Assembly: GCA_009859145.1 (NCBI GenBank) | Contig: VRVR01000060.1 | Coordinates: 62,001 to 126,000 of the forward strand | Direction of reading: 5' to 3' | Length of the DNA stretch: 64,000 nt | Origin: Andalucia godoyi | Taxonomy: Eukaryota > Discoba > Jakobea > Jakobida > Andaluciidae | Shown here: positions 28,516 to 38,694 of the stretch, piece after piece | Numbering within the stretch: position 1 is the stretch's first letter | Layout: every line of letters starts with the position of its first letter | Translations under genes and position numbers: made by a program | Notes under the pieces: generated by a model | What the model saw: only the letters and a program-made list of their open reading frames with translations | What the model was told of the DNA's origin: nothing | The model's database searches: none

Positions 28516-29970
28516 TTACGATGCAGCAGATTTTTGAGCAGCAACGTATTGACCAGAAGAAAGCCAATTGTCGAATAATCCACGAATAAGCGGCTTCATG
28601 TCCAACAGCACGTTCATTGCGACACAATCTATTGCGGGATACGTCTTGTATTCGGACGAGTAGCAGCGCACTACGTAAAGCGAATTCAAATTCAGTCCAG
28701 TGTGTTTGCCGATGCTCTCCCGCAACTTTGCGAGACGAGCACTGGAATAGCATTGCCAAGTGCTGGCAGCGGTCTTGAGCAAATCCTGGTCATACTTGTC
28801 AATTTTCGTTATCACAATGCAAACGTGGAGTTGGCCCTCGCAACGACGACGAGCGTAATTGGTAAGCTTCCCAATTCGCTTGCAGTAATCCACGTTTTCC
28901 GCGTCTTCTGCCGATGCGCAAACGCACATGACGTGCATCCGGTCAACTACACTGGGCGAGGAATTCATGGAAGACGCCGGAATCGGAGACTGGTCCAGAC
29001 GGGTTCCCGATTTCAGTTTCCCGTCCAAAATGAGTCCCAATTTCTCGTAGTATTCTGGATCGTCCTCGTCTTCGTATCCCATCGTATCCCACAAACGAAA
29101 TGGAAACGTTCCTTCTTCTTCCGCACCTACGTTGAAACCAACAAGCGTCTTGCTAACGGAAGTACTTTGGGACGCCATGGAAAGCTGAGACAGCACCAGT
29201 TCGTACTTTGCACAACTATCAATCGTGCTCACGAACGAGGACTTACCAGCACCGACATGTCCCACGAGCAGAATGTTGATCCGGTCGATTCCAAGCTTTG
29301 CACGTTCTCGATGCAGGAAGTGGCGCAAGGACTCCCGAAGTTCTTCACAGTGAACCTTGAGATCGATGTCCTTGTCGAGTTCCTCGTGCGCAAACGGCTC
29401 GGAAATTGTGGGTGGAGGGGCAGGAGGCGGTACGGTCACAACCGTTGCCTCAAACACGTAAACCGCATTCGGAGTGGATGACTTCAGAATTGTCCAGAAA
29501 TCACTGTTGCCATTCGAATGCTTGTAAGAGTTAGATTGGCCCGAGACGTTCCAAGAAGTATTCTGGAATATAAGCAACTCATGTCCAGCTCCAAAAGTAG
29601 GCCCGTAAGTGGCATTATCTAGAAATGCATGCTGAGAAACGGTTACAGGATAAGACAGACGATGTTCTGAACCGCTAGCATTTCGCAGGACGAACAGAAA
29701 CGCCTTTGCGTCTGGAAGCCATGCACCACTTGAACCATTTGGACCAACAGAAGTGTATCCACCAAGCATTGCACCGTTGTTTAGCTTCAACACACAGAGC
29801 TGTGCACCCTTATTGTTGCATTTCGTGTGGTAGACAGAGGAATTCAAAGAATCCTTCGGTGAAGCGTAAAGTTCTGCAAATGCAAGCGTCTCTTTCGCGC
29901 CGTTTCCGCGAATTGTTTGCGTGAGAAAGGAGATGTCCTCCTTTGAAAGAATGGGGTGTGTAGACGTCAT
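28516..29970 (-). CDS. TLDc domain plus P-loop GTPase (IFI44-like)
   Basis: 484 residues from ATG 29970; the frame continues upstream through a pyrimidine-rich leader that would encode an artefactual hydrophobic stretch. Residues ~5-180 form a TLDc domain (GAQLCVLKLNNGAMLGGYTS, AFLFVLRN, FGAGHELLIF, NSDFWTIL, VYVFEATVV). After a Pro-rich linker, a GTPase (~225-470) carries G1 GHVGAGKSS, G3 WDTMG and G4 TKID. The TLDc-then-GTPase order is that of the animal interferon-induced IFI44/IFI44L proteins. GTP binding should be intact. The cellular role is unknown; membrane or antiviral-type signalling is inferred from the family. Confidence 0.85.
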   Translation of the reverse strand: MTSTHPILSKEDISFLTQTIRGNGAKETLAFAELYASPKDSLNSSVYHTKCNNKGAQLCVLKLNNGAMLGGYTSVGPNGSSGAWLPDAKAFLFVLRNASGSEHRLSYPVTVSQHAFLDNATYGPTFGAGHELLIFQNTSWNVSGQSNSYKHSNGNSDFWTILKSSTPNAVYVFEATVVTVPPPAPPPTISEPFAHEELDKDIDLKVHCEELRESLRHFLHRERAKLGIDRINILLVGHVGAGKSSFVSTIDSCAKYELVLSQLSMASQSTSVSKTLVGFNVGAEEEGTFPFRLWDTMGYEDEDDPEYYEKLGLILDGKLKSGTRLDQSPIPASSMNSSPSVVDRMHVMCVCASAEDAENVDYCKRIGKLTNYARRRCEGQLHVCIVITKIDKYDQDLLKTAASTWQCYSSARLAKLRESIGKHTGLNLNSLYVVRCYSSEYKTYPAIDCVAMNVLLDMKPLIRGLFDNWLSSGQYVAAQKSAAS

Positions 29971-30009
29971 GCTGCAAGGACCGATGAATACACAACAAAT
30001 AAAGCAGAA

Positions 30010-30062
30010 AAAAGAAAAAGAAAGAAATAAAGGACAGAAAGAAAGGAAGAAGAATGCTTTCG
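30010..30062 (-). promoter_or_regulatory. Pyrimidine-rich leader of the TLDc-GTPase gene
   Basis: Read on the minus strand, this stretch is almost pure C/T (TTCTTCCTTTCTTTC...). Comparable C/T tracts lie just before the starts at 14859, 30297, 39828, 46930 and 27324, suggesting a recurrent promoter or leader feature. Confidence 0.45.
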
Positions 30063-30296
30063 CGTGGGGACAGCTCATGCGAGCCTGACAGACTCTGACC
30101 GACTGACTTCGCATTGCGTTCAATTTGTGCTTTCTGCAGCCGTTCCAGAGTCCAGACAGAATGAAGTCTGCATTGGCAGCAAAATACTCGGCAGTCTTTC
30201 CAGGACGAATTTCCATTTCCCGTCCTCGTCCCCTTTGTTTTTACTAAGTTTTGATTTTCTTCTTCTTCTTCTCCTACTTTTTCCTGGCGCATCATA

Positions 30297-32903
30297 ATGT
30301 CGAGCACCCCTCCTTCTAGCGATGCACAACCGTCGAAGTCGTTTCACGATTATCTTCGCGATTTAAGCAAGGAATGGGTCCAATCGCACAGCGTTCATCT
30401 AAGCAGAAGAGAATGGCGCAGTGGAGATTGTCAAATTGTTGCAACATGCCGCTCGCAAGGCAACAGTCGCACTTCCTCTTCATCACTTCCGGAATCCGGG
30501 TACAAATATTCATGCACAGTTCAGTGTGGAACGAATTCCGATGTCTTGTGCGTTGCCTTTTCGCCTTCCGGCACGCTGATTGCAGCGGGATTGGCCGACC
30601 ATTCGATCGAAATATGGGAGCTGATCCCTTCCAAGCGTGTGCACATACTCGCCGCCCACAAAATCGCAGTTTGCACGTTGTCCATTTCGGAAGACGAGCA
30701 GCTGGTCGTTTCCTCCTACGAAGATGGAACCCTGAAATTCTGGAAAAGCGGCCGATGCTTTCGAACGATTTCTGCGCATGTCGGTCGCATACGAGGCCTT
30801 TGTTTTTCTCAGGGCTTCCGCAGCGTGGTTTCTTGCGGGCAGGACAAGCTCCTCAAAGTTTGGAATATCTCGGATGGAGTCTGCACCCAGACTCATCGCG
30901 ACCATGTTTCTGAGATCAAATGCGTTGCCGGTTCGCGAAGTGGAGATGTTTTGGTGACAGGATCGGTGGACGGCGTAATCATATTGTGGAGGGCGGGGAA
31001 GTGCGCAAACAAACTGCAAATGTCATCAGGGCATCCGTGTGCCATCGACATCGACACGGAGGGCGCATCATTTACAATTGTAGCGTCAAATGGATTGATT
31101 TCGATGTACGATTTGGTCACTTTGAATTTGAAACGATCAACGAAAGCTGTTTCCGAGGCCGTTGCCGCGTGTGCAATTTCGAACAACGGATGCAGAGTCG
31201 CACTGGGAACTCGCGACGACTGCATTGAAGTCTGGAATGAGGCAGAGTACATTCAAGGATTGCATGGCTCGTCGGTTGGGAAGCCCTGTTTTGCATTCAC
31301 GCCGGACGGCAAGTGGTTTGCGTCGTCGTATCATGCGGGCAGAATCAAAATCTGGAATTTCGATTTGGAAGCAGATGCAGGTGCAGCTTCCGAAGCCGAA
31401 GGACCGTGCGTTCTCGAATGTTTCCGAGGTCCTCGTTTGGACTGTAGAGCGATTCTTCAAGAAGAAGTGGAATTTGCTGCGTCACCGCAAGATGGGCTGG
31501 TGGTCGGTTTGTTCAAAAACGAAGGTGATGTCATTCGGGCCTTTGTGATTGCTCATGGTGTGATTACATGGCAAGGTGACTGCAGAGACATGGTGTTTGA
31601 GACCTCCTCTGTTTTCAGACTGTTTCCAATTGGTGATTCCTCCGTTCCTTCACTTGTATTTGGAAGCGACAGCGGAGCTGCACGCACCACTTCAAATGCA
31701 AGCAGTTCAAAAGATCCGTTTATTCCTGAATACGTCAAGGCACTTGAAGATGCGATTGATCGATTGTTCGTCGAGGTCAGCTTCACACAAGCGTTTGCAA
31801 ATGACGGTGTGACAACGGTGATTCCATCTTCACTTGTTACGGAGACCGTGAACGCACGAGAGAAATCGATGGAATGCCTTCGTTTGCATTCGCAAGTTTC
31901 CACATTTCCCAATGGCCTCATCAACGGAAGTAGCATCGTCAAAGGAGATCTTATTGCTCACGGTGGTCATTGCTCTGTGCATCGAGCGGAACTTTCTGGC
32001 GGACACGCTGTTGCTCTCAAAATTCCTATTCTCCACGAACGGGAATCCAACTTTGCAGACTCGGTCATGCGGTTGAGAAACGAATATGAAGCGCTGAAAA
32101 CCTTGAGTGATCCGAATGTGATCCGCGCGATTGGACTTGTGCACGATCCGCATTCCAACGTTGTTGTTGGAATGGTGCAGCAACTTTGCCTCTATGGAGA
32201 TCTGGGGCGGTTCATGAGACGTCAACATGCTGCCTCTGCTGTCACGGAGGCTTTGTTGTTGAGTGTTGCCTTGCAAGCCGCTTCCGGTCTCGCTGCCATT
32301 CACACAATGGGATTTCGTCATCGAGATGTCAACCCAAGTAATTTCATGGTTTGTCCAAACATTGCCGATGATGCTGGAGTTGTGATCAAGGTTGGCGATT
32401 TGGGCATTGCGGACTTCTCCGAATACAATACGTCGCACACGTTGCCGATCGGAATGACTGGATCGTTCTCACCAACGTTGCGATATGCCGCTCCCGAGGC
32501 GCTCTCCTCCGAGGAATTTTCGGAATTCGAAACGTCTATTTCGCATGACCTGTGGGGTTTTGGACACGTTTTGTATGAATGCGCCACTGGAAAAGTACCC
32601 TTCCACGGCGCTTCCGACATGCACGTTCCCAGCAAAATCCTGAAGCACGAAACTCCCGAGTGGCCTTCATCCGCTTCGCTTTGCGTTCCTCAGTGGTTGG
32701 TGGACATTGCTGAACGATGCTGGACAGCAGATCCTCGTGCACGATTGCGTCACTTTCCGAATGGAATGTCAACTATCGTCGAAGACCTCTGTCGTGCCCA
32801 GCCGTCTCTTGCGAAGAAGACTCTTTTTGAAGTATCAAAGTTTCATCGATGTGAACTGCGAGACATTTTTTTGTCTTCACAGAGTTCTTCGACTGCAACG
32901 TAA
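30297..32903 (+). CDS. Divergent WD40 / protein kinase protein
   Basis: 868 residues. Residues ~70-370 are WD40-like blades (VAFSPSGTLIAAG, HSIEIWE, LKVWNISDG), but unlike the paralogues they are individually diverged. A linker with little coiled coil follows. The kinase spans ~540-850: HGGHCSVH loop, ALKIP lysine, RNEYEAL, HRDVNPSN at His675 and DLG at Asp701, then AAPEAL. The catalytic-loop Lys is Asn (HRDVN), which may weaken catalysis. The kinase is clearly homologous to the other four WD40-kinases, but the gene lacks the shared 13-nt leader element, marking it as the oldest branch here. It is divergent from the TLDc-GTPase gene, whose start is 326 bp away. Confidence 0.88.
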   Translation: MSSTPPSSDAQPSKSFHDYLRDLSKEWVQSHSVHLSRREWRSGDCQIVATCRSQGNSRTSSSSLPESGYKYSCTVQCGTNSDVLCVAFSPSGTLIAAGLADHSIEIWELIPSKRVHILAAHKIAVCTLSISEDEQLVVSSYEDGTLKFWKSGRCFRTISAHVGRIRGLCFSQGFRSVVSCGQDKLLKVWNISDGVCTQTHRDHVSEIKCVAGSRSGDVLVTGSVDGVIILWRAGKCANKLQMSSGHPCAIDIDTEGASFTIVASNGLISMYDLVTLNLKRSTKAVSEAVAACAISNNGCRVALGTRDDCIEVWNEAEYIQGLHGSSVGKPCFAFTPDGKWFASSYHAGRIKIWNFDLEADAGAASEAEGPCVLECFRGPRLDCRAILQEEVEFAASPQDGLVVGLFKNEGDVIRAFVIAHGVITWQGDCRDMVFETSSVFRLFPIGDSSVPSLVFGSDSGAARTTSNASSSKDPFIPEYVKALEDAIDRLFVEVSFTQAFANDGVTTVIPSSLVTETVNAREKSMECLRLHSQVSTFPNGLINGSSIVKGDLIAHGGHCSVHRAELSGGHAVALKIPILHERESNFADSVMRLRNEYEALKTLSDPNVIRAIGLVHDPHSNVVVGMVQQLCLYGDLGRFMRRQHAASAVTEALLLSVALQAASGLAAIHTMGFRHRDVNPSNFMVCPNIADDAGVVIKVGDLGIADFSEYNTSHTLPIGMTGSFSPTLRYAAPEALSSEEFSEFETSISHDLWGFGHVLYECATGKVPFHGASDMHVPSKILKHETPEWPSSASLCVPQWLVDIAERCWTADPRARLRHFPNGMSTIVEDLCRAQPSLAKKTLFEVSKFHRCELRDIFLSSQSSSTAT

Positions 32904-33288
32904 AAGAACAAGGAATTGCGAACCCGATGTTACGAGACTGCCTCTTTAGTTTCCGACTGTGAACGGCGCTTGATCCTGTTCGAAGATCTTCTTCTCGATT
33001 TTATTACCAGAATAAAGACCTGTCATCGGAACAGCAGGTGCATGGGAAAGGTGACTACGAAGTCGGCGATTTGGTAAGACGAAGTGCAAACGACGTTGTG
33101 AGCGAAGTTGAGAATCGGCTACACGAAGGAATACAAAAAAGAAAAGCGAGGACGTTACTGTTCATTCATCTGTTGATTGTCAATCGATTGTGCTGCTTCC
33201 ACCGTTGTGGATTGACATGCAGAGCCATCTTCGCGGAATTTCAGAAATTTTTGATGGTTTCGCTGCCGCCATGATTTTTACCTCCCTC
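32904..33288. other. 385-bp convergent intergenic region
   Basis: No supported gene. It holds an AATAAA at ~33011 (plus strand, 3' of the 30297 gene) and a small palindrome AATTTCAGAAATT near 33237-33250, just past the 3' end of the minus-strand kinase gene. Confidence 0.4.
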
Positions 33289-36030
33289 CTATTGCGAATC
33301 GTCGTCGTCATCACTGCCATTCAATTCATGTATTGCAGCCCAAGAATTCTCCAGTGCTGATTCGCCGATTCGAGTTTCCTCCGATTTACCCGCCGTCACA
33401 TACACATTCCGCATCTCCGCGCGTTCGAACTGCGCAAGATCCACGAGCAGCGTCTTCGCTTCCTCGGGGTTCATGCGGCACAAATCCAGCACAATCGTCT
33501 GGAACTCCTGTGGAAACGTCGCGAGACGGTCTTCCGCGGATGTTGTCCAGCACTTCTCACACAGCGTCTTCAGCCATTCCGGCACTTCCAGGTCCGCAGG
33601 CCACGTTGGCATCTCTCCATCGCGGACTCGGTGCTCGGCGTCACGGTCGTCTTCTTCTTCGTAGAAAGGAATGCTTCCAGTCGCACACTCGTACAAGACA
33701 TGGCCGTATCCCCACAGATCGTGCGACACCGACTGCTGGTACTTCATCCGCACAGCCTTGCTACCCACGAATTCCGGCGACGCGTACCGCGAGGTCGGTC
33801 GAAACTCGCCTGTCACGCCGATTGGGATCGTGTGCTTCTGATTGTACTCTGTGAAGTCCGCAGTTCCGAGATCGCCAACCTTCACAATCTCCTTGCCATT
33901 TTCATCGCGGCACACCATGAAATTGCATGCCTTGACGTCGCGATGCACGAACCCTGCAGCACGCACCGCAGACAGACCAAGCGCCACTTGCAGCGCAATG
34001 TGAAACAACATGCTGTCCGACGATTTGTTCTCTCCAATCAGACGCTTGCTGAACGTCGAAAGATCGCCCAACGGACACAACTGCAGTAGCACGCCAGCGA
34101 CATCATTCGTTCCGGGCTGCACCACAAGTCCGATCGGATGCACCACATTTGGACTCGAGAGGGCGCGAAGCGCTTCGTACTCATTGCGCAGAGATTCAAA
34201 CGCAGCTTGACGACGGGGTTCCAATCCCGGAATCACAGATCCGTTCGCCTTCACAATCGGTCGGAACACCGGTTCTTTGAAAGCTGCATCGCGACTATTC
34301 ACAACACACTGGTGCACCACTCCCTGACCGCCGTATGCAAGCATCTCACCAACTTCCAGAGAGTCGATTGAAAACGTTTGGTCCACTGCTATCGGTTTTA
34401 GCGACTGCTTCAGTTCTTTCAAAGAAACCTCCTGCGATTCGTGAAGACTCGAAAGAGAAGACTGAATTGTTTCTGCAGATCCGCGTATGTCCAACTTCGA
34501 AACCGAGAACTCCAGATCAATTCGGAGGCGATCGATTGTGCACTCCAGCGACGAGATGTACGAACGAAGGGATTGTGAAAGCTCTTCGGCTTCGGCCACT
34601 TTTGATTGGACAGTCTTTTCCAGGTTCGCAAGCACTTCTTGTTCCTTCTCCGCGAGTTGACGGAGACTCGCTTCTGCACTGCGCAACGTGCTCGCACCAT
34701 CGCCAAAGACACACTGCGTGGCAGAATCAGACCTGATCGCAAGCAAAGTCGATTCCGTGAACATCTTTCCCTCGGCAACGCCATTCCATACCAACTGACC
34801 GTTCTCGATGATGAATGCTTTCCCATTTGCTTGCTCGCCCATGATGATGGAGTCCGTGTAGAACGACATCCACTCAACATCTGGCAAATCCAAGTTGACA
34901 GTGTTGACACATCGGTCGCGCTGCCAAATGTTGAGCGCTTTGTTTTCATGCAATGTTGCAAAATGATCGGGATCGTTGGAAACTACCAGTGCGAGAACGG
35001 GAGATTGGAGCGTCGTCGTCTTGTATTGCAGTTTCTCAGCAAGATCCCAAACTTTCACCGTGTTGTCGTTCGATGCCGAGGCAATGCGCTTTCCATCTGG
35101 CGAGAATGCAACACCATAAACATGGCTGGAATGTCCGCTCAGCGTCTGGATGCACTGCCCATCTTGCCACACTTTCACCGTGCTGTCAGGTGATCCCGAG
35201 GCAATGCGCTTGCCATCGGGCGAGAATGCGACACTCTGAACAGCATCCGAATGTCCGCTCAATGTCTGGATGCACTGGCCATCCTGCCACACTTTCACCG
35301 TACCGTCAAGCGATGCCGATGCAATGCGCTTTCCGTCGGGCGAAAATGCAACACTGCGAACGGTGTTCGAATGTCCACTCAGCGTCTGGATGCACTGACC
35401 ATCTTGCCACACTTTCACCGTACCGTCAAGCGATGCCGATGCAATGCGCTTTCCGTCGGGCGAGAATGCAACACTCTGGACGGAATTTGAATGTCCACTC
35501 AGCGTCTGGATGCACTTACCGTCTTGCCATACTCTCACCGTCTGGTCACTCGACGCCGATGCGATGCGCTTGCCGTCTAGGCGAAAAATGCAATGTCCAC
35601 TCAGCGTCTGGATGCACTGACCATCTTGCCACACTTTCACCGTACCGTCAAGCGATGCCGATGCAATGCGCTTTCCGTCGGGCGAGAATGCAACACTCTG
35701 GACGGAATTTGAATGTCCACTCAGCGTCTGGATGCACTTACCGTCTTGCCATACTCTCACCGTCTGGTCACTCGACGCCGATGCGATGCGCTTGCCGTCT
35801 GGCGAGAATGCAACACTAGAACCGCCTTTGGAATGTCCGCTCAGCGTCTGGATGCACTCGAATTTGCTATCAAGTCCTCCACGAAACACGAAAACTTTGT
35901 TGTTCTTATTTGCCACATACCGATGAGTCTCAGTCACCCATTCCCGGCTGCCGTTCACATTGTCAACAGTTGGAATCAGGCGCTTCTTCTTCAGTCCCTG
36001 AATAACATCAGACAATTGCTGTTCCTTCAT
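33289..36030 (-). CDS. WD40 beta-propeller / coiled-coil / protein kinase with a truncated blade
   Basis: 913 residues. Seven 40-residue WD40 units follow the N-cap, but the third is shortened: after the Gly-His it jumps to CIFRLDGKRIAS, losing about a dozen residues of the first strand. Units 1-2 and 3-4 are a near-identical duplicated pair. A coiled coil (~455-560) and kinase follow (YGGQGVVH, AAFKEP, HRDVKACN with His near 696, DLG, SPE), all catalytic residues kept. The C-terminus adds an acidic tail (GSDDDDD). The gene is divergent from an OLD-like pseudogene at 36319, mirroring the intact pair at 51063-56956. Confidence 0.92.
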   Translation of the reverse strand: MKEQQLSDVIQGLKKKRLIPTVDNVNGSREWVTETHRYVANKNNKVFVFRGGLDSKFECIQTLSGHSKGGSSVAFSPDGKRIASASSDQTVRVWQDGKCIQTLSGHSNSVQSVAFSPDGKRIASASLDGTVKVWQDGQCIQTLSGHCIFRLDGKRIASASSDQTVRVWQDGKCIQTLSGHSNSVQSVAFSPDGKRIASASLDGTVKVWQDGQCIQTLSGHSNTVRSVAFSPDGKRIASASLDGTVKVWQDGQCIQTLSGHSDAVQSVAFSPDGKRIASGSPDSTVKVWQDGQCIQTLSGHSSHVYGVAFSPDGKRIASASNDNTVKVWDLAEKLQYKTTTLQSPVLALVVSNDPDHFATLHENKALNIWQRDRCVNTVNLDLPDVEWMSFYTDSIIMGEQANGKAFIIENGQLVWNGVAEGKMFTESTLLAIRSDSATQCVFGDGASTLRSAEASLRQLAEKEQEVLANLEKTVQSKVAEAEELSQSLRSYISSLECTIDRLRIDLEFSVSKLDIRGSAETIQSSLSSLHESQEVSLKELKQSLKPIAVDQTFSIDSLEVGEMLAYGGQGVVHQCVVNSRDAAFKEPVFRPIVKANGSVIPGLEPRRQAAFESLRNEYEALRALSSPNVVHPIGLVVQPGTNDVAGVLLQLCPLGDLSTFSKRLIGENKSSDSMLFHIALQVALGLSAVRAAGFVHRDVKACNFMVCRDENGKEIVKVGDLGTADFTEYNQKHTIPIGVTGEFRPTSRYASPEFVGSKAVRMKYQQSVSHDLWGYGHVLYECATGSIPFYEEEDDRDAEHRVRDGEMPTWPADLEVPEWLKTLCEKCWTTSAEDRLATFPQEFQTIVLDLCRMNPEEAKTLLVDLAQFERAEMRNVYVTAGKSEETRIGESALENSWAAIHELNGSDDDDDSQ
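35040..35860 (-). repeat. Tandem WD40-coding repeats with a duplicated two-unit block
   Basis: About 120-bp units. The block at ~35380-35580 recurs almost exactly at ~35595-35805. At the junction (35576-35600) an in-frame deletion shortens one unit, giving the truncated blade. Confidence 0.85.
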
Positions 36031-36043
36031 TGCGAAAGTGGTG
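36031..36043 (-). promoter_or_regulatory. Conserved leader element of the WD40-kinase genes (copy 2)
   Basis: CACCACTTTCGCA abuts the ATG on the minus strand, identical to the other three copies. Confidence 0.6.
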
Positions 36044-36318
36044 GACAGTACAATGCGCGAAGCAAATCAACAAATGACTCAGAAGACGGCGGAAAACAAA
36101 AATCCTTGGGGACAGCACCCGACAGAGGACTCACATTGCAGCATCAGAGGCTCCGAGCCGCTGATTTGAATTCGTTTTGCCTCAAGTGATGCGTGTGGCA
36201 TCTGCGGGTTGAATCTTCCGGAAGAACTCTCGATTGTTCTCGTGTTGTCGTGCCGCTCCCACCATCTTTAGAACAAGCAATGCACAACTCCGGCCATCAC
36301 GAACCGTGATCAGCGGAA

Positions 36319-36741
36319 ATGTCCTCAGATCACATGCGCACTCCGCGACTGAGTAGTCTTCATTTAGCAGGCCTCCACATAAAGAACTTGCTTTCTTTCG
36401 GCGTCAGTGCTGTCACAACTGCGTTCCACTATGCAAAGCTCGAGGCGGATGTTGCGGAGTCTGTTGAAACCAGCGGATGCTCGCACGGTATGTTCTCTGG
36501 ATTGTGAGAAAAAAGGTTAATTGAAGAAATTGCCGGAGCAAAGTCTGAATTGCACTCGTTTTCGGTCTCCGAGTACTGCATGCGGTTTCACGATTTCAAA
36601 GACCATCTTTCTCCGACTGCGTACGTCTCGAATGAACGATCTGTCTACACTCGACACATTCCTCCAGTGCATGAGATTTTAAGATTGTTCATCATGCGGA
36701 TGATGGACGCGAAAGCCGCAATGGTCCACACGACAAACTGA
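36319..36741 (+). pseudogene. Internally deleted OLD-like nuclease gene
   Basis: The first ~38 codons match the N-terminus of the intact OLD-like protein at 51063-53804 (LHLAGLHIKNLLSFGVSAVTT versus LHLTGLHIKNLLSFGVGAVTT). The frame then jumps directly to its C-terminal region (LEADVAESV...GCSHGMFSGL versus YEADVAKSV...GCSHGIFSGL). A TGA follows where the intact gene has TGG, then a small indel, then the intact gene's last ~60 codons (HSFSVSEYCMRFHDF to the stop). The entire ATPase core and TOPRIM domain are gone, so it cannot be functional. It is divergent from the WD40-kinase at 36030. Confidence 0.9.
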
Positions 36742-36932
36742 AAGCAGAATCAGACCATTTTCAGCTGAGCATCGACCGTCGGCTGTAGTGTGTTCGTTCG
36801 GCATTTGGGAATCTTCTGCAATTCGCAATGATTCGTCGTGAGCACTGAGCGTGTCCTTCCGGAATCCGTAATCTGGATGCTGCACTGTATCGTGATCTGT
36901 AAGAATTCAGTGTCCCCAGTTCTGAAACGTTC

Positions 36933-38663
36933 ATGTCGAATCCGCTTCAGCAGAACCAGAGCAGCGGTGCTCCTTCTGTTCAGCGACGAGTTGCTGAATC
37001 TTCACATGCTCCTTCGCATGTTCGTGCACCGGAATTCTCGCATCCTTCGAATGCGTTTTCTGGTCCAAGCTCGTTTCGTGCACCCACATGGCAACCGTCC
37101 GTCGTATCCTCGCCTGTGCAATCCACTGTCGAACAGAAGCGTCCTGCAGCGTCCGTTGACCAATCACAGGTGCAACACCGGCGAGAATTCGCCCCGCGTT
37201 TCGAGCGTGTGCAGCAGCGACGAGAAAACGTGTCTTTGGATGTCGCTCGTTCCGTGCAGAACGTGCAATCGTTGATGGACACCCGGTCGTCTTCTTCGGT
37301 GCTCAAACACTCTGAAACCAAGCAAGCTGCTGCCGACATGCTTGCCAGAGCCGAAGAATTGAAGAAGCTACTCCAAACCACGTCAACCTTGGATGCGGAA
37401 GCTCCAGACGAACAAGTGCAGGCTGCGGAGACGATGGTTGCTGCGGCCCAAGATGCACAGGCCGTTCTGCAAACGTCGTTCATGCACGTGTTAGAAACGG
37501 AAGAAATGTTGCGAAAGATGGATGCGATGGATGCGATGGATGCGATGGATGCGATGGATGACGATGACGATGACGAACCCGAGGATCTTCTCGCGGGAGT
37601 ACAACTAACGCGAATTACACTTCGGACGCCGAGTTCCATGCTAGGTCCAGCGGGCCCAATGCAAAACACGCCGTCGTCCGTTGCCCAGACCGCAGCGAGA
37701 CGCTTTGAGCAGGATGTTAGTGGCGTCCAAACGAGTCTTTCGGGATCAGCGGACAAGAAGAAGGCGCGCGAGAGGGTTCGAAATCAAATCCTGGAGGTTT
37801 TCACGATGATGAATCGACAATCGACCGAGTTTGTGGCACAGGTAGCCGAGACTTTCAAGCAGGCCGAACATGCGAGCCAGCAAATGCAGATGCAGCGTCA
37901 GAAGGACGTCGAACAAACAAGGATGGGTTTAGAAAGTGTTGCGCAGTCTGCGGAACTGGTTGCAGCGAAACGGAAAGCAATGGAAAAAGAGCTGCAGGAG
38001 GCTCGCCAACAAATGGTGCAGCTCATCGTTGATGTCCAAAAAGTAGATTCAAGACTCGAGGCGCTGCGTGGAGAGTGCGAACAACGACACACGGTTGTGG
38101 TGATCGACAACAGCGGTTCCATGGGAGGTTCACGACTTTCCGCGGTCAAGTCGGCCGTGAAAAAGTACCTGGAGTTTCGGTCGCGACTGTGCCAAAAGGA
38201 CGTCGCGACTGTCATTTCGTTCTCGGACAGCGCGCAGGTCCACATTCAGCATTCTCCCGATCTGCTGGTCGATGTGATGCTGCAAGTAGAATCGCTCCAT
38301 GCCGGTGGTGGAACAAACTTTGATGCCGTGTTTGGGCAAATTCGCAGGACGGTTCTCCCAGGGAACGTTGCCTCCAAGTCAGTCATTTTGTTCCTTACCG
38401 ATGGCGAGTGCTCCGTGAGCAGTGCAGCCAGCGACCTTGCCACGTGCATTCGGAACATTTCGCCCTCCGGATCTTGCAGATTCCACGCCGTATTGATAGG
38501 TGCCGATGTGAACGGACAAATCTTACGAGATGACCTCGTGGGAACCGCACAATCCACCGCGCGCAACATTGGAAGCGCGTTTGCCTGCCAGAGCTCGTTC
38601 ACAAGAGAAATCAACGACGTCATGCTTGTAGACGTCCTCAGTGGATATGCGAATCAAGCGTGA
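36933..38663 (+). CDS. Coiled-coil / von Willebrand factor A domain protein
   Basis: 576 residues. The N-terminal ~110 residues are disordered and Ser/Pro/Gln-rich. Helical and coiled-coil segments run ~130-380, interrupted by a M-D-A repeat (five units, ~196-208) and an acidic Asp run. The vWA domain spans ~385-560 with an intact MIDAS: DNSGSMGGS (Asp392), a Thr in GGGTNFD, and LTDGE. It should bind Mg2+ and a protein ligand. vWA proteins in giant viruses and bacteria often pair with AAA+ ATPases; an ankyrin-AAA+ gene lies two genes downstream. The partner is not shown by the sequence. Confidence 0.82.
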   Translation: MSNPLQQNQSSGAPSVQRRVAESSHAPSHVRAPEFSHPSNAFSGPSSFRAPTWQPSVVSSPVQSTVEQKRPAASVDQSQVQHRREFAPRFERVQQRRENVSLDVARSVQNVQSLMDTRSSSSVLKHSETKQAAADMLARAEELKKLLQTTSTLDAEAPDEQVQAAETMVAAAQDAQAVLQTSFMHVLETEEMLRKMDAMDAMDAMDAMDDDDDDEPEDLLAGVQLTRITLRTPSSMLGPAGPMQNTPSSVAQTAARRFEQDVSGVQTSLSGSADKKKARERVRNQILEVFTMMNRQSTEFVAQVAETFKQAEHASQQMQMQRQKDVEQTRMGLESVAQSAELVAAKRKAMEKELQEARQQMVQLIVDVQKVDSRLEALRGECEQRHTVVVIDNSGSMGGSRLSAVKSAVKKYLEFRSRLCQKDVATVISFSDSAQVHIQHSPDLLVDVMLQVESLHAGGGTNFDAVFGQIRRTVLPGNVASKSVILFLTDGECSVSSAASDLATCIRNISPSGSCRFHAVLIGADVNGQILRDDLVGTAQSTARNIGSAFACQSSFTREINDVMLVDVLSGYANQA

Positions 38664-38694
38664 TCGCGTTCTTTTCGAATCTTCCAAGACCAAT

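Noticed and set aside
29971-30216. N-terminal hydrophobic (membrane) extension of the TLDc-GTPase
   Set aside because: It is the translation of a C/T-rich leader; the TLDc domain starts right after the ATG at 29970.
36980-37756. 258-residue minus-strand Ser/Cys-rich frame
   Set aside because: Antisense to the vWA protein gene, whose MIDAS motif and coiled coil make it the real frame.
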